Assembly: GCF_947495925.1 (NCBI RefSeq)
Contig: NZ_CANMAU010000001.1
Span: 1 to 64,000 of the forward strand
Origin: an uncultured Algibacter sp.
GTDB taxonomy: Bacteria > Bacteroidota > Bacteroidia > Flavobacteriales > Flavobacteriaceae
DNA length: 64,000 nucleotides
Direction: 5' to 3'
The notes under the pieces are model-generated. The model did not search any database. It was not told where the DNA came from and saw nothing but the letters and a program-made list of their open reading frames with translations. Each line of letters begins with the position of its first letter. Position 1 is the stretch's first letter. Positions 20,764-32,460 of the stretch are shown piece by piece. Position numbers and translations under genes: made by a program.

Positions 20764-21519
20764 ATGAAAACTCTAAAAACATTTTTTGGTTTAATCGCAT
20801 TTACAATTTTGATTTCTTCTTGTAATAGAAATTTACCAGAGGATTTCCTTTTTGGTAATTCTATTGAAAATGAGGACATAGAACAAAGATGGTGGATTTT
20901 AACGCATAAAAAGTATGAAAGCCCAGGAATATATCTTTATAACGAAACAACCTCGACTATTGAATTAGAACTTGAGTTACCCGAAAATTTAGAATCCCCT
21001 CATGCGCTGGCCTATGATGGAACATCTTTATGGGTTGGTGGAAATGGTGAAAACGAATCCATTTATGAGCTCAACCCTGAAACCGGAACCATTAGGTCCG
21101 AAATTAGAAACATAAGTACAGAAGGCATAGCTGTTCAAGATGAATATTTGTATTACTCCAATTTTAATAGCATTAACAAGATTGAAAAAAACGGCTCTCT
21201 TATTGAAGAAATACCAACAGACAACTCTACTTTAAATATTCCAGATATAGCAATTGATGGTAACAATCTATATTATTTACGCTATTCGGAAAATGAGTCT
21301 GTTATAAGACTAAATTTAAACAGTAAAATAGAACATACATTATCTGGGGTTGAAACAACAGGAACTTATTGTTTAGCCATTTTTAACAATGAAATAATCA
21401 CTGTAACTGCGCTAAATGAAATAAATCATAATATCCTACGCACAGGTCAATCTATCTCAACCAATGCTACAGAAATAAAAGGGTGGATTACTGCCATAGC
21501 TCCTTATTTTGATAAATAA
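20764..21519 (+). CDS. Hypothetical lipoprotein with propeller-like repeats
   Basis: Lipobox FTILISSCNRN; ALAYDGTSLWVGGNGENESIYELNPETG. Confidence 0.6.
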   Translation: MKTLKTFFGLIAFTILISSCNRNLPEDFLFGNSIENEDIEQRWWILTHKKYESPGIYLYNETTSTIELELELPENLESPHALAYDGTSLWVGGNGENESIYELNPETGTIRSEIRNISTEGIAVQDEYLYYSNFNSINKIEKNGSLIEEIPTDNSTLNIPDIAIDGNNLYYLRYSENESVIRLNLNSKIEHTLSGVETTGTYCLAIFNNEIITVTALNEINHNILRTGQSISTNATEIKGWITAIAPYFDK

Positions 21520-21529
21520 TCATCAAGTA

Positions 21530-23308
21530 TTACATTCTCTCTGGAACCTGAATACCTAGTACACTAAATGCACTTTTAATTGTTGCTGCCACTTTTTTGG
21601 AAAGTTGAATTCTAAAAGACTTTTCAATATCATTATCTGCTCCTAAAATAGATACATTTTGATAAAAAGAATTAAATGCTTTAACCAACTCATAGGTATA
21701 ATTAGCAATTAAGGCAGGACTATGATTATCTGCTGCATTTTGCATAACCTCAGGAAATAATTGAATTTGCTTAAGCAACTCCTTTTCTTTAGCCTGAAGC
21801 ACCAACCCTTCAAAACTTAAAGTTGTATTTAAATCTGCTTTTCTTAAAATAGATTGTATTCTCGCATAGGTATATTGAATAAACGGACCTGTGTTTCCTT
21901 GAAAATCTATCGATTCTTTTGGGTCAAATAAAATGCGTTTTTTGGGGTCTACTTTTAGAATATAATATTTTAACGCTCCCAAGCCAATTGTTCTGTAAAG
22001 CGCCTTTTTTTCTAATTCGGAATAGCCATCCAGTTTTCCTAATTCTTCAGAGATTTCTTCAGCTGTATTTGCCATATCATCAATCAAATCATCCGCATCC
22101 ACAACTGTACCTTCTCTACTTTTCATTTTTCCACTAGGTAAATCAACCATACCATAACTTAAATGGTATAAGTTATCGGCCCAATCAAAACCAAGCTTTT
22201 TCAAAATTAAGAATAAGACTTGAAAATGATAATCTTGTTCGTTTCCAACGGTATATACCATACCTCCAACATCAGGGAAATCTTTTATACGTTGTATAGC
22301 AGTTCCAATATCCTGGGTCATATATACTGCAGTTCCGTCAGCTCGTTGAACTATTTTTTTATCCAATCCTTCATCTGTTAAATCACACCAAACAGATCCA
22401 TCATTTTCTTTCTGGAATACACCAGATTTCAATCCTTCAGCAACAAATTCTTTACCTAACAAATAGGTATTACTCTCATAATACAGGGTATCAAAATCAA
22501 CTCCCAAATTTTTATACGTTTCACCAAAACCTTCATATACCCAACTATTCATTTTTTCCCAAAGCTCTACAGTACTTTTATCTCCCGCTTCCCATTTTAA
22601 AAGCATTTTTTGGGCTGCAATTAATAAAGGAGCGTTCTTCTTAGCATCTTCTTCACTGCTTCCCGCCTCTATTAAATCTTGGATCTGCTTTTTATATTCT
22701 TGATCAAATTTCACATAGTAGTTCCCTACTAACTTATCTCCTTTTAAACCAGTACTTTCAGGAGTTTCACCATTCCCAAATAAATCCCAAGCCAACATAC
22801 TCTTGCAAATATGTATGCCTCTATCATTAATAATTTGAGTTTTATAAACTTTCTTTCCAGAAGCTTTCAAAATTTCAGCAACACTATAACCTAAAAGGTT
22901 ATTTCTTACATGACCCAAGTGTAATGGCTTGTTTGTGTTTGGTGAAGAATACTCAACCATAATCGCCTTATCTTCAGGGTTTGGCTTCAAAAAGCCATAT
23001 GTCTCTTCATCTTTAATATCATTAAAGAATTCAATAAAATAGGAATCGTTTATTTCAATATTTAAAAACCCCTTAACTACATTAAAAGCTTTAACATCTT
23101 CCGCATGTTCTACCAAGTAATTACCAATCGTCTCACCTATTTGAACTGGATTCCCTTTTACAAAACGTAACATAGGAAAAACAACTAAAGTAATATCACC
23201 TGCAAATTCCTTTCTGGTTGCCTGAAATTCAACAGAATCAAGATCAATATTATATCCAGATTTTACAGCTTGTTTTACGTAATTTAATAGGGTTTCTTGC
23301 AGACTCAT
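21530..23308 (-). CDS. argS: Arginyl-tRNA synthetase
   Basis: SSPNTNKPLHLGHVRNN HIGH-like motif; GMVDLPSGKMKSREG KMSK-like motif. Confidence 0.97.
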   Translation of the reverse strand: MSLQETLLNYVKQAVKSGYNIDLDSVEFQATRKEFAGDITLVVFPMLRFVKGNPVQIGETIGNYLVEHAEDVKAFNVVKGFLNIEINDSYFIEFFNDIKDEETYGFLKPNPEDKAIMVEYSSPNTNKPLHLGHVRNNLLGYSVAEILKASGKKVYKTQIINDRGIHICKSMLAWDLFGNGETPESTGLKGDKLVGNYYVKFDQEYKKQIQDLIEAGSSEEDAKKNAPLLIAAQKMLLKWEAGDKSTVELWEKMNSWVYEGFGETYKNLGVDFDTLYYESNTYLLGKEFVAEGLKSGVFQKENDGSVWCDLTDEGLDKKIVQRADGTAVYMTQDIGTAIQRIKDFPDVGGMVYTVGNEQDYHFQVLFLILKKLGFDWADNLYHLSYGMVDLPSGKMKSREGTVVDADDLIDDMANTAEEISEELGKLDGYSELEKKALYRTIGLGALKYYILKVDPKKRILFDPKESIDFQGNTGPFIQYTYARIQSILRKADLNTTLSFEGLVLQAKEKELLKQIQLFPEVMQNAADNHSPALIANYTYELVKAFNSFYQNVSILGADNDIEKSFRIQLSKKVAATIKSAFSVLGIQVPERM

Positions 23309-23441
23309 TTCTTAAAGTATTTTAAGGCTGCAAAGATAACAAGATTTTTAAGTTTTATAAGAATTTAGTAAAAAGCTTAAATCTATAATACTCCGTATTC
23401 TTTGAGATTACAAAACCATACAAAAAACATATAAAACAACC

Positions 23442-23472
23442 GTGTATTTCATCGAAAAATACACCTTTTTTC
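23442..23472 (+). terminator. Terminator-like hairpin in argS/histidine kinase divergent intergenic region
   Basis: gtgtattt-catcgaa-aaatacac followed by cttttttcc. Confidence 0.5.
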
Positions 23473-23728
23473 CATGATATTTACCGTTCATCTATTCATC
23501 GGTTTTTTTGTTAATTTCTCTATATCCTTTCGTCTAATTTTTTGGTATTAAAACCCGTAAATTAGATTTTAACCAGCCTTTTTCCAACTTTTGTGTGGTA
23601 ATGCTATTAATTTCCATTTGTATGGAAAAAATAAACAAACTAACAGTCACAGCTTAACTAAGCCGTCTTACTTTCCCTCAAACTTAAGACTATTTCGCTT
23701 TTTTACGTTCGGTGATTTATTATGTTGT

Positions 23729-25807
23729 ATGAGGAGAATAATTACTTATGTGATTGTATTATCTATGTCCTTTGGTTTTTCACAAACTAATGAGATAGAC
23801 AGTCTTGCTTTAGAACTTGCTTTTCAAAGTCAAGATTCGCTTAAAATAGATACTTCGATAAAACTTATTGAATCGTTATATGAAATTAATGATTACGATA
23901 GGGCTATGAAATATATTCTTGCTATTGAAAAGCTTTCTAATACATTAGATTATAATCATGCAACAGCTAAAATAGCTTATTACAAAGCTTTAATTTACGC
24001 AAAAAAAGGAGACTATATTAATGCTGTAAGCGGTTATGAAAAGTCCAAAAAGCTTTTTGTTTCTCTAAAGGACACCTTAAGTATCGCAAGGGTTAATAAT
24101 AGTATTGGGTTAATAGAAATAGAACGTGGCAACTACAAAAAAGGCCTAAAATACTCTATTAATGCCGTTAATGTACTGGAAAGAGGTCGTCTTAAAACTG
24201 AGCTTAATCTAGCCTACTCTAATCTAGCTAAAGCCTGCTATAACATTCAAGCTTTTGATGAGGCAACTGATTTTTATGAAAAAGCACTCCAAATACAAGA
24301 AGAGTTAAATGATTCTGAGGGTATTTACGAATCAAGCAGCAAATTAGCGGAGTTATATTCTAATAAAAAAGAGCACAGAAAAGCTATTGACTTTTATGAA
24401 AAAGTATTAGAAAGCAATATTTCGGTTAATGATTCCATCAAAGGTCGTATTTACACCAAATTAGGAAGTGAATATCTTCAGTTTAAAGATTATGATAAAG
24501 CCACAAAATATTTAGTTAAAGGCTATAATGTTAACACCAGAATAAAAAACAAAAGTGGTTTGCTAATGGCTTTAAATGGCTTAGGTGATTTAAATATTCA
24601 ACAAGGCAGATTAAAAACAGCTGAGAAACAACTCAGAAAATCTGGAGAATTTGCAAAGCAATTGAACAACAAAAAGGAATTATTAAAACATTATAAGTTG
24701 ATGAAATCTTTGGATTCCATTCGAAAGCGTTTTAATAGTGCCTTTACATGGCAGCGAAATTATTATGAATTACGTAATAGTTTGAAGCAGCAAGAGGTTT
24801 CTTTAAAACCCGATATGATTCTTCCAACAGAACCTGGGTTTGAATCACCTAGCATATCGGAAATAAAAAATGCAGAAGATAAAGCAATTATAACTCCTAA
24901 TACGAACCCCTTAGAATCTACATCTACTAAACAGCTAAATAAATTCAAAATTATTTTTTATGGTTTATTAGCAGCACTTGCCATTGTATCTACGTTTTTA
25001 GTTTTAATTTATTTAAAACGAAATAACAATATAAAGTATATGCAAGAACTTGAGGAGAAAAACATCAAGATTGAATTGCAAAATGAAGCCTTCCTTGAAC
25101 AAACTAAGCACTTAGAAAATGTTAATAATGTTAAGGATAAACTTTTTTCAATTGTTTCACATGATTTAAAAGATTCACTCTCTTCTATTAATGGTTTTAT
25201 AGATCTTTTAAAAGATGGTTCCTTATCTAGAGAAGAATTTGATAATTTAATTCCTGAATTAAGCGAAAATGCAAATAACGCATCCTTATTATTATTTAAC
25301 TTATTGAATTGGTCTAAATCTCAGATGCAGTCTTTAGAGCCTAAACCAAGTTTATTTGATATACAAGAAGTCTTTGAAAGTAAAGTAAGGTTAATTGAAC
25401 AACGTGCTGAGAACAAAGGGATTTCCATAGTTGATCATTCCTTGAGGGATTTCGCCTATGCAGATAGAAGCATGTTTGAAATTGTAATACAAAACCTACT
25501 AGCAAATGCTCTGAAATTCTGTAAAGCAGGAGACACTTTAACTGTTTCAAATCACATTAGTAATGGAAGTTGTATTGTTAGTGTTGCAGATACTGGTATT
25601 GGCATATCTAAACAAAACTTAGATAAGTTATTCAAGAGTAGTTCCTTTACAACCATGGGTACCGATAACGAGAAAGGTACTGGTTTGGGGCTTTCAATTT
25701 GTAAAGAGTTAGTAGAATTGAATAATGGTAAAATTTGGGTTGAAAGTACACAAGGTGTTGGTAGTACTTTTTATGTACAGCTACCTAAATCAAGACCTTC
25801 CTCTTAA
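23729..25807 (+). CDS. TPR-containing sensor histidine kinase
   Basis: Start at MRRIITYVIVLSMSFGFSQ; TPR repeats; TM segment; FSIVSHDLKDSLSSINGF H-box; NLLANALKFCK N-box; GTGLGLSICKELV G-box. Confidence 0.9.
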   Translation: MRRIITYVIVLSMSFGFSQTNEIDSLALELAFQSQDSLKIDTSIKLIESLYEINDYDRAMKYILAIEKLSNTLDYNHATAKIAYYKALIYAKKGDYINAVSGYEKSKKLFVSLKDTLSIARVNNSIGLIEIERGNYKKGLKYSINAVNVLERGRLKTELNLAYSNLAKACYNIQAFDEATDFYEKALQIQEELNDSEGIYESSSKLAELYSNKKEHRKAIDFYEKVLESNISVNDSIKGRIYTKLGSEYLQFKDYDKATKYLVKGYNVNTRIKNKSGLLMALNGLGDLNIQQGRLKTAEKQLRKSGEFAKQLNNKKELLKHYKLMKSLDSIRKRFNSAFTWQRNYYELRNSLKQQEVSLKPDMILPTEPGFESPSISEIKNAEDKAIITPNTNPLESTSTKQLNKFKIIFYGLLAALAIVSTFLVLIYLKRNNNIKYMQELEEKNIKIELQNEAFLEQTKHLENVNNVKDKLFSIVSHDLKDSLSSINGFIDLLKDGSLSREEFDNLIPELSENANNASLLLFNLLNWSKSQMQSLEPKPSLFDIQEVFESKVRLIEQRAENKGISIVDHSLRDFAYADRSMFEIVIQNLLANALKFCKAGDTLTVSNHISNGSCIVSVADTGIGISKQNLDKLFKSSSFTTMGTDNEKGTGLGLSICKELVELNNGKIWVESTQGVGSTFYVQLPKSRPSS

Positions 25808-25825
25808 TGATTCAAGTTTAAAGGT

Positions 25826-26761
25826 TTAAGATTTTGGCAAAAACACTTCCGCCATCATACATCTTGCACTTCCACCTCCACATGCTTCAATAGTCTCCAA
25901 AGGACTTGATAATATGTTAGTGTACCTTTTAATAGTTTCTATTTGCGACTTCGTTAACGAATTATAGGCTGCCTGACTCATTATTAAATAAAGTTCATCC
26001 TGAGTTCCTTTAACCTGCAGCATATTACCTGCAAAGGTATTCACTTGACTTTCTGTAATATCAATAATTTCCTTACCATCTTCAACCAAATACTTAATCA
26101 CATTTTTGCGTTCCTTCTTATCATCAATACTACTCAGACAAATTATAGCAAAGTCTTCGCCCAAACACATCATGACGTTAGTATGATATATGGCCTTTCG
26201 TTCTCCATTAACAGTTTGATTTGACACAAACACTACAGGTGTATACTCAAAATCTTCACAAAACTCTATAAATAAATCTTCATCTGCGCGAGGGGAAATT
26301 GCACAATATGCTTTTCTATTAACTCGATCTAATATGACACTACCTGTCCCTTCTAAAAAAACATGCTCATCCTCCGCACTTGTATAGTCAACAATATTGT
26401 TAATTATAAAGCCTTTTTCTTCCAGAACATCCAATATATCTTCACGACGTTCTAATCGTCTGTTTTTAGCAAACATTGGGAACAAACCTACATCACCATT
26501 TTCATGAAAAGACACCCAGTTATTTGGAAATATAGAGTCTGGAGTATCTGTTTCTCTCGTATCCTCTACCACAATGACGTTTACACCAATAGCCTTTAAT
26601 TTTTCTACATAATTATCAAACTCCTTTTGAGCTATAACATTAACCGTTTCAGGCATCATATTATCCAATACTTTCTGATAGTAGTTGTTAACAGCAGTTT
26701 GTTCATTCATCCTAAAATTCACTGGACGAACCATCAATATTGTATTTGTAGTTTGTTGCAT
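25826..26761 (-). CDS. ctlX: CtlX-like citrulline/arginine hydrolase (guanidino-modifying enzyme superfamily)
   Basis: MVRPVNFRMNEQTAVNNYYQ; PDSIFPNNWVSFHENG; C-terminal ACGGGSARCMMAEVFLP. Confidence 0.85.
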   Translation of the reverse strand: MQQTTNTILMVRPVNFRMNEQTAVNNYYQKVLDNMMPETVNVIAQKEFDNYVEKLKAIGVNVIVVEDTRETDTPDSIFPNNWVSFHENGDVGLFPMFAKNRRLERREDILDVLEEKGFIINNIVDYTSAEDEHVFLEGTGSVILDRVNRKAYCAISPRADEDLFIEFCEDFEYTPVVFVSNQTVNGERKAIYHTNVMMCLGEDFAIICLSSIDDKKERKNVIKYLVEDGKEIIDITESQVNTFAGNMLQVKGTQDELYLIMSQAAYNSLTKSQIETIKRYTNILSSPLETIEACGGGSARCMMAEVFLPKS

Positions 26762-26771
26762 ACTTTTAAAA

Positions 26772-27686
26772 TTAATCTCTTAATAAAGGCATTGTGGAGC
26801 AGCGTAATAAACCTTCTTGCTTAGCTATTTCCGAATAAGATACTTCTTCAACTGTAAATCCTTGCTCACGTAACCAATTATTTAATCTTGTAAAATTCTT
26901 TTCTGAAATAATAACATCCTCAGATATTGAAAAAACATTACTAAACATGGCGTACATTTCATCTTTTGAAATTTCAAAAACGTTTTCTTTACCAAAGAAA
27001 CCGCATAACCAGTCATACTCCTTCTCAACCAAAAATCCATTTTTATGAATAATAGCTTTCCCTTTTCCAATAGGCTGAAAACAACAATCTAAGTGCAATG
27101 CATTCTCTTTTGGGTCGGTATTTGATTTCCTTAATTCGAATGATTTAACCGTTTTATCAGGAAACAACTCTTGAATAGCAATTACTGCGTCCATATTTGT
27201 TCGGGCTGTAATAAAATCTGCATAGTTATCTCCGGAATATGTTCCAATAAAAATGTAATCATTCCAAGGCATAACATCTCCTCCTTCTACATGACACTCT
27301 TCAGGCAAAATAACTCGTTTGTCCTTAGCAACTTGGTTCCATATATAATCAATGGCATGAACCTCCTCTTCTCTATGCGGTAGTATATTCGCCTCAATCA
27401 TAATATCATCTATTACAAATGCAATATCTCTAGAGAAAATCTGGTTGCAATCTTTGATGATTTCTGGTCTGTAAACTTTAACATCATACTTCTCAAAAAC
27501 TCGGGCAACAGATTCCATTTCGCGCAACATATCGGCTTCTTTAGGATAAGTACCTGCAAGAATATGCTCTATACTTTTGGGATCGTAGCAATTCTCAATT
27601 TTTGGAGTTGGTCCGTTCTTTTCTGCAGTTCCAAGGACCACAGCCCTTAAACGTGAGACTTCATTCTTTACATTTAAATTCAACAT
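26772..27686 (-). CDS. Arginine deiminase/amidinotransferase family protein
   Basis: VEGGDVMPWNDYIFIG; HLDCCFQPIGKGKAIIH; C-terminal LLRCSTMPLLRD. Confidence 0.85.
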   Translation of the reverse strand: MLNLNVKNEVSRLRAVVLGTAEKNGPTPKIENCYDPKSIEHILAGTYPKEADMLREMESVARVFEKYDVKVYRPEIIKDCNQIFSRDIAFVIDDIMIEANILPHREEEVHAIDYIWNQVAKDKRVILPEECHVEGGDVMPWNDYIFIGTYSGDNYADFITARTNMDAVIAIQELFPDKTVKSFELRKSNTDPKENALHLDCCFQPIGKGKAIIHKNGFLVEKEYDWLCGFFGKENVFEISKDEMYAMFSNVFSISEDVIISEKNFTRLNNWLREQGFTVEEVSYSEIAKQEGLLRCSTMPLLRD

Positions 27687-27771
27687 AAATACGCATTAAA
27701 TGTTTTTAGTTATCGAAGCCAAAACTATGAATAATTATATTATTCTTATATAATATTCATATAAAAAAGAA

Positions 27772-27798
27772 AAGTTTCATGAAAACTTCATGAAACTT
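27772..27798 (-). terminator. Intrinsic terminator of gltA
   Basis: aagtttcatg / catgaaactt 10-bp stem; minus strand followed by TTTTCTTTTTT. Confidence 0.8.
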
Positions 27799-27826
27799 AA
27801 CAATTCTTAAAAAATTATATCATTTA

Positions 27827-29113
27827 TTATCTCTCCTCTACTGGAACAAACTTTCTTTCAGTTGCTCCAATATATATTTGTCTTGGCCTTCCAATTGGTT
27901 CTTTACGTAAACGCATTTCTCTCCATTGTGCAATCCAACCAGGTAAACGACCAACAGCAAACATCACCGTAAACATCTCTGTTGGAATTCCCATAGCTCT
28001 ATAGATAATACCAGAATAAAAATCAACATTAGGATAAAGCTTTCTATCCACAAAATATGGATCTTCTAGAGCTTCCTTTTCTAACCCCTTAGCTACTTCT
28101 AAAATAGGATCATCAATTCCTAAATCATGTAATACCTGATCTGCAGCTTTCTTAATAATTTTAGCTCGTGGGTCGAAATTCTTGTATACACGATGACCAA
28201 AGCCCATTAATCTAAAAGGATCACTTTTATCTTTTGCTTTCGCCATATATTTTTTAGTATCGCCACCGTCAGCTTGAATAGCTTCTAACATTTCTAAAAC
28301 GGCCTGATTTGCTCCACCATGAAGCGGACCCCATAATGCAGATATTCCAGCCGAAAGTGATGCAAATAAACCAGCATGAGATGAACCTACAATTCTTACT
28401 GTAGATGTTGAACAATTTTGCTCATGATCTGCGTGTAATATCAATAACTTGTCTAAAGCATCAACTAAAACAGGGTTTTGCACATAGCAGCTATTTGGTC
28501 TTGAAAACATCATCTTTAAAAGATTCTCAACATACCCTAAAGAGTTATCTCCATAATCTAAAGGTTGTCCTTGTTGCTTACGCATAGTCCATGCTACCAA
28601 TACAGGCATTTTCCCAAGTATTCTAACAACAGACTTATACATATCTTCTTCAGAATCTACATTTACCGAAGATGGATTAAATGCTGTTAAAGCACTTGTT
28701 AAAGAAGAAATAACTCCCATTGGATGTGCAGCCTTAGGAAAAGCATCTAAAATCTTCTTAATATCTTCATCTACAGCTGACTCCGCTTTAATATCATCAT
28801 GAAACTTATCATTCTGTTCTTTCGTAGGTAATTCTCCAAAGATTAGTAAATATGCTACTTCCAAAAAGTCAACTTTATCAGCAACATCCTCTATAGAATA
28901 ACCACGATATCTTAAAATACCTTTTTCACCATCTAAAAACGTTATAGCACTTTCACAGGAACCCGTATTCTTAAACCCTGGGTCAACTGTAATAACACCA
29001 TTTGTAGAAGCTCTTAATTTAGAAATATCAATTGCAACTTCATTTTCAGTCCCTTCAACTAAAGGAAACTCATACTTTTTACCATCAATCTCAATTGTAG
29101 CTGTATTTGCCAT
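27827..29113 (-). CDS. gltA: Citrate synthase
   Basis: GLFASLSAGISALWGPLHGGANQAVLEML; MGFGHRVYKNFDPRA. Confidence 0.97.
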   Translation of the reverse strand: MANTATIEIDGKKYEFPLVEGTENEVAIDISKLRASTNGVITVDPGFKNTGSCESAITFLDGEKGILRYRGYSIEDVADKVDFLEVAYLLIFGELPTKEQNDKFHDDIKAESAVDEDIKKILDAFPKAAHPMGVISSLTSALTAFNPSSVNVDSEEDMYKSVVRILGKMPVLVAWTMRKQQGQPLDYGDNSLGYVENLLKMMFSRPNSCYVQNPVLVDALDKLLILHADHEQNCSTSTVRIVGSSHAGLFASLSAGISALWGPLHGGANQAVLEMLEAIQADGGDTKKYMAKAKDKSDPFRLMGFGHRVYKNFDPRAKIIKKAADQVLHDLGIDDPILEVAKGLEKEALEDPYFVDRKLYPNVDFYSGIIYRAMGIPTEMFTVMFAVGRLPGWIAQWREMRLRKEPIGRPRQIYIGATERKFVPVEER

Positions 29114-29235
29114 ATGTTTTTTCGTGAATTTATGTTATTTTTTGCGGAACGCTAAATTACGAAATATCACCCTATTTTTAAAGATTATTCCGAATGATTT
29201 AATCAATTAATAGATTATCATAATTAATAGCAAAT

Positions 29236-29269
29236 AAAAAAGCGATTATTAAAAAATAACCGCTTTTTT
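29236..29269 (-). terminator. Intrinsic terminator of eno
   Basis: aaaaaagcg...cgctttttt stem with inner ttatt/aataa pairing. Confidence 0.75.
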
Positions 29270-29290
29270 GTAATAAAACTTAATTAGTTT

Positions 29291-30589
<1,299 letters not shown>

Positions 30590-30739
30590 TTATTTTAAAT
30601 CTTTTAAATTACTTCAAATTTACGGCTAAATCTTGTCTTATCTTAAATGTTTCCTTAGAAATTAAAGAAATAACATCTATAACGTTTTAGTAAAAAAACC
30701 TCAATAATAGCCGTATATTAATGAAGTTTAAATAGGAAA

Positions 30740-31843
30740 TTATTTCTTAATATTCTCGATAAACTGATCGAACAAATATGACGAATCGTGTGGTCCCGGA
30801 CTTGCTTCTGGATGATATTGTACAGAAAAAACGTTTTTGTTTTTCATGGCTAATCCTGCAACAGTGTTATCATTTAAATGCACATGAGTCACTTCTAAAT
30901 CCGGGTTTGCTTCGGCGTCTTCTCTATTTACAGCAAAACCATGATTTTGAGATGTAATTTCACCTTTTCCTGTAATCATATTTTTTACTGGGTGATTAAT
31001 ACCTCTATGCCCATTATGCATTTTATAGGTTGACACACCATTAGCACGTGCTATAACTTGATGTCCTAAACAAATACCAAATAGCGGTAGATTTCTTTTT
31101 ATAATCTCTTTAGCCACTTCCTGGGCTTCAACCAGTGGTTCTGGATCTCCAGGCCCGTTTGATAAAAAGTACCCATCTGGGTTAAATGCTTCCAAATCTT
31201 CAAACTTAGAATTATATGGAAACACTTTTATATATGCATCTCTACTTGCAATATTTCTTAAGATATTTTTCTTAATACCTATATCCAAAGCAGCTACTTT
31301 ATATGTCGCATTTTCATCACCAAAATAGTAAGGTTCTTTTGTGGATACTTTCGAAGCTAACTCCAAGCCTTTCATATTAGGTACTTCGGCTAGTTGTTTC
31401 TTTAAACCTTCAACATTATCAACATCTGTAGAGATCACAGCATTCATAGCTCCATGATCTCTTATATAACTTACTAAAGCACGAGTATCAACATCTGATA
31501 TTGCTAATAGATTATTATTATCCAGAAATTCTTCTAAAGATGCGTCTGCATCGTCTCTCGAATAATCATAACTAAAATTTTTAACGATGAGTCCAGCAAT
31601 TTTAATTGAATCAGATTCCACTTCGTCAGCATTGGTTCCATAGTTCCCAATATGTGCATTAGTAGCAACCATTAACTGCCCGAAATATGAAGGATCTGTA
31701 AATATTTCTTGGTAACCCGTCATACCAGTATTAAAACAAACTTCTCCAAAAGAAGTACCTTGTTTATTCCCGACTGCTTTACCGTAAAAAATAGTCCCAT
31801 CTGCAAGTAATACGATGGCTTTTTGTCTTTTTTGATATTTCAT
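30740..31843 (-). CDS. carA: Carbamoyl-phosphate synthase small subunit
   Basis: FNTGMTGYQEIFTDPSY; LFGICLGHQVIA; VQYHPEASPGPHDS. Confidence 0.97.
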   Translation of the reverse strand: MKYQKRQKAIVLLADGTIFYGKAVGNKQGTSFGEVCFNTGMTGYQEIFTDPSYFGQLMVATNAHIGNYGTNADEVESDSIKIAGLIVKNFSYDYSRDDADASLEEFLDNNNLLAISDVDTRALVSYIRDHGAMNAVISTDVDNVEGLKKQLAEVPNMKGLELASKVSTKEPYYFGDENATYKVAALDIGIKKNILRNIASRDAYIKVFPYNSKFEDLEAFNPDGYFLSNGPGDPEPLVEAQEVAKEIIKRNLPLFGICLGHQVIARANGVSTYKMHNGHRGINHPVKNMITGKGEITSQNHGFAVNREDAEANPDLEVTHVHLNDNTVAGLAMKNKNVFSVQYHPEASPGPHDSSYLFDQFIENIKK

Positions 31844-31869
31844 TCTAAAAAAAAGTTTTACAAAATTGC

Positions 31870-31906
31870 ATAAAAAAAAGGATAAACTAAAATAGTTTAT
31901 CCTTAA
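31870..31906 (-). terminator. Intrinsic terminator after rplQ
   Basis: aaggataaact-aaaat-agtttatcctt; minus strand followed by T8. Confidence 0.92.
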
Positions 31907-31927
31907 TATATTAAATGCTTATTAACA

Positions 31928-32401
31928 TTATTCTTCTTCGTTTGATGCTTGAGTTTCAACTGGAGCAGCTACAGCAGGTTTAGTACCACCTCTTCTACTT
32001 CTTCTAGTTGTTTTCTTCTTAGCTTTCTCAGCGTTATAGATTTCGTTGTAATCAACTAATTCTATCATTGCCATATCAGCGTTATCACCTAAACGATTAC
32101 CTAATTTAATAATTCTAGTATAACCTCCTGGTCTGTCACCAATTTTTACAGCAACATCTCTAAACAATTCAGTTACAGCATCTTTTTGTCTTAAACTAGC
32201 CATAACAATTCTTCTGTTGTGCGTTGTATCAACTTTAGACTTTGTAATCATAGGCTCCACAAATTGTTTTAAAGCTTTTGCCTTAGCAACAGTTGTATTA
32301 ATACGCTTATGCTCAATTAATGAACATGCCATATTTGCCAACATTGCTTTTCTGTGAGCAGTTTTTCTACCTAAGTGGTTTACTTTTTTTCCGTGTCTCA
32401 T
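31928..32401 (-). CDS. rplQ: 50S ribosomal protein L17
   Basis: [29 protein letters not shown]. Confidence 0.97.
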   Translation of the reverse strand: MRHGKKVNHLGRKTAHRKAMLANMACSLIEHKRINTTVAKAKALKQFVEPMITKSKVDTTHNRRIVMASLRQKDAVTELFRDVAVKIGDRPGGYTRIIKLGNRLGDNADMAMIELVDYNEIYNAEKAKKKTTRRSRRGGTKPAVAAPVETQASNEEE

Positions 32402-32460
32402 GACCTTTGTTTTATCATCTTGCTACCAAACTCGTTTATCGAGGAGCAAAATATGATTAA

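Noticed and set aside
30600-30640. TAaaTTTG-like box upstream of eno
   Set aside because: No TTG at an acceptable distance; too weak to list as a promoter.
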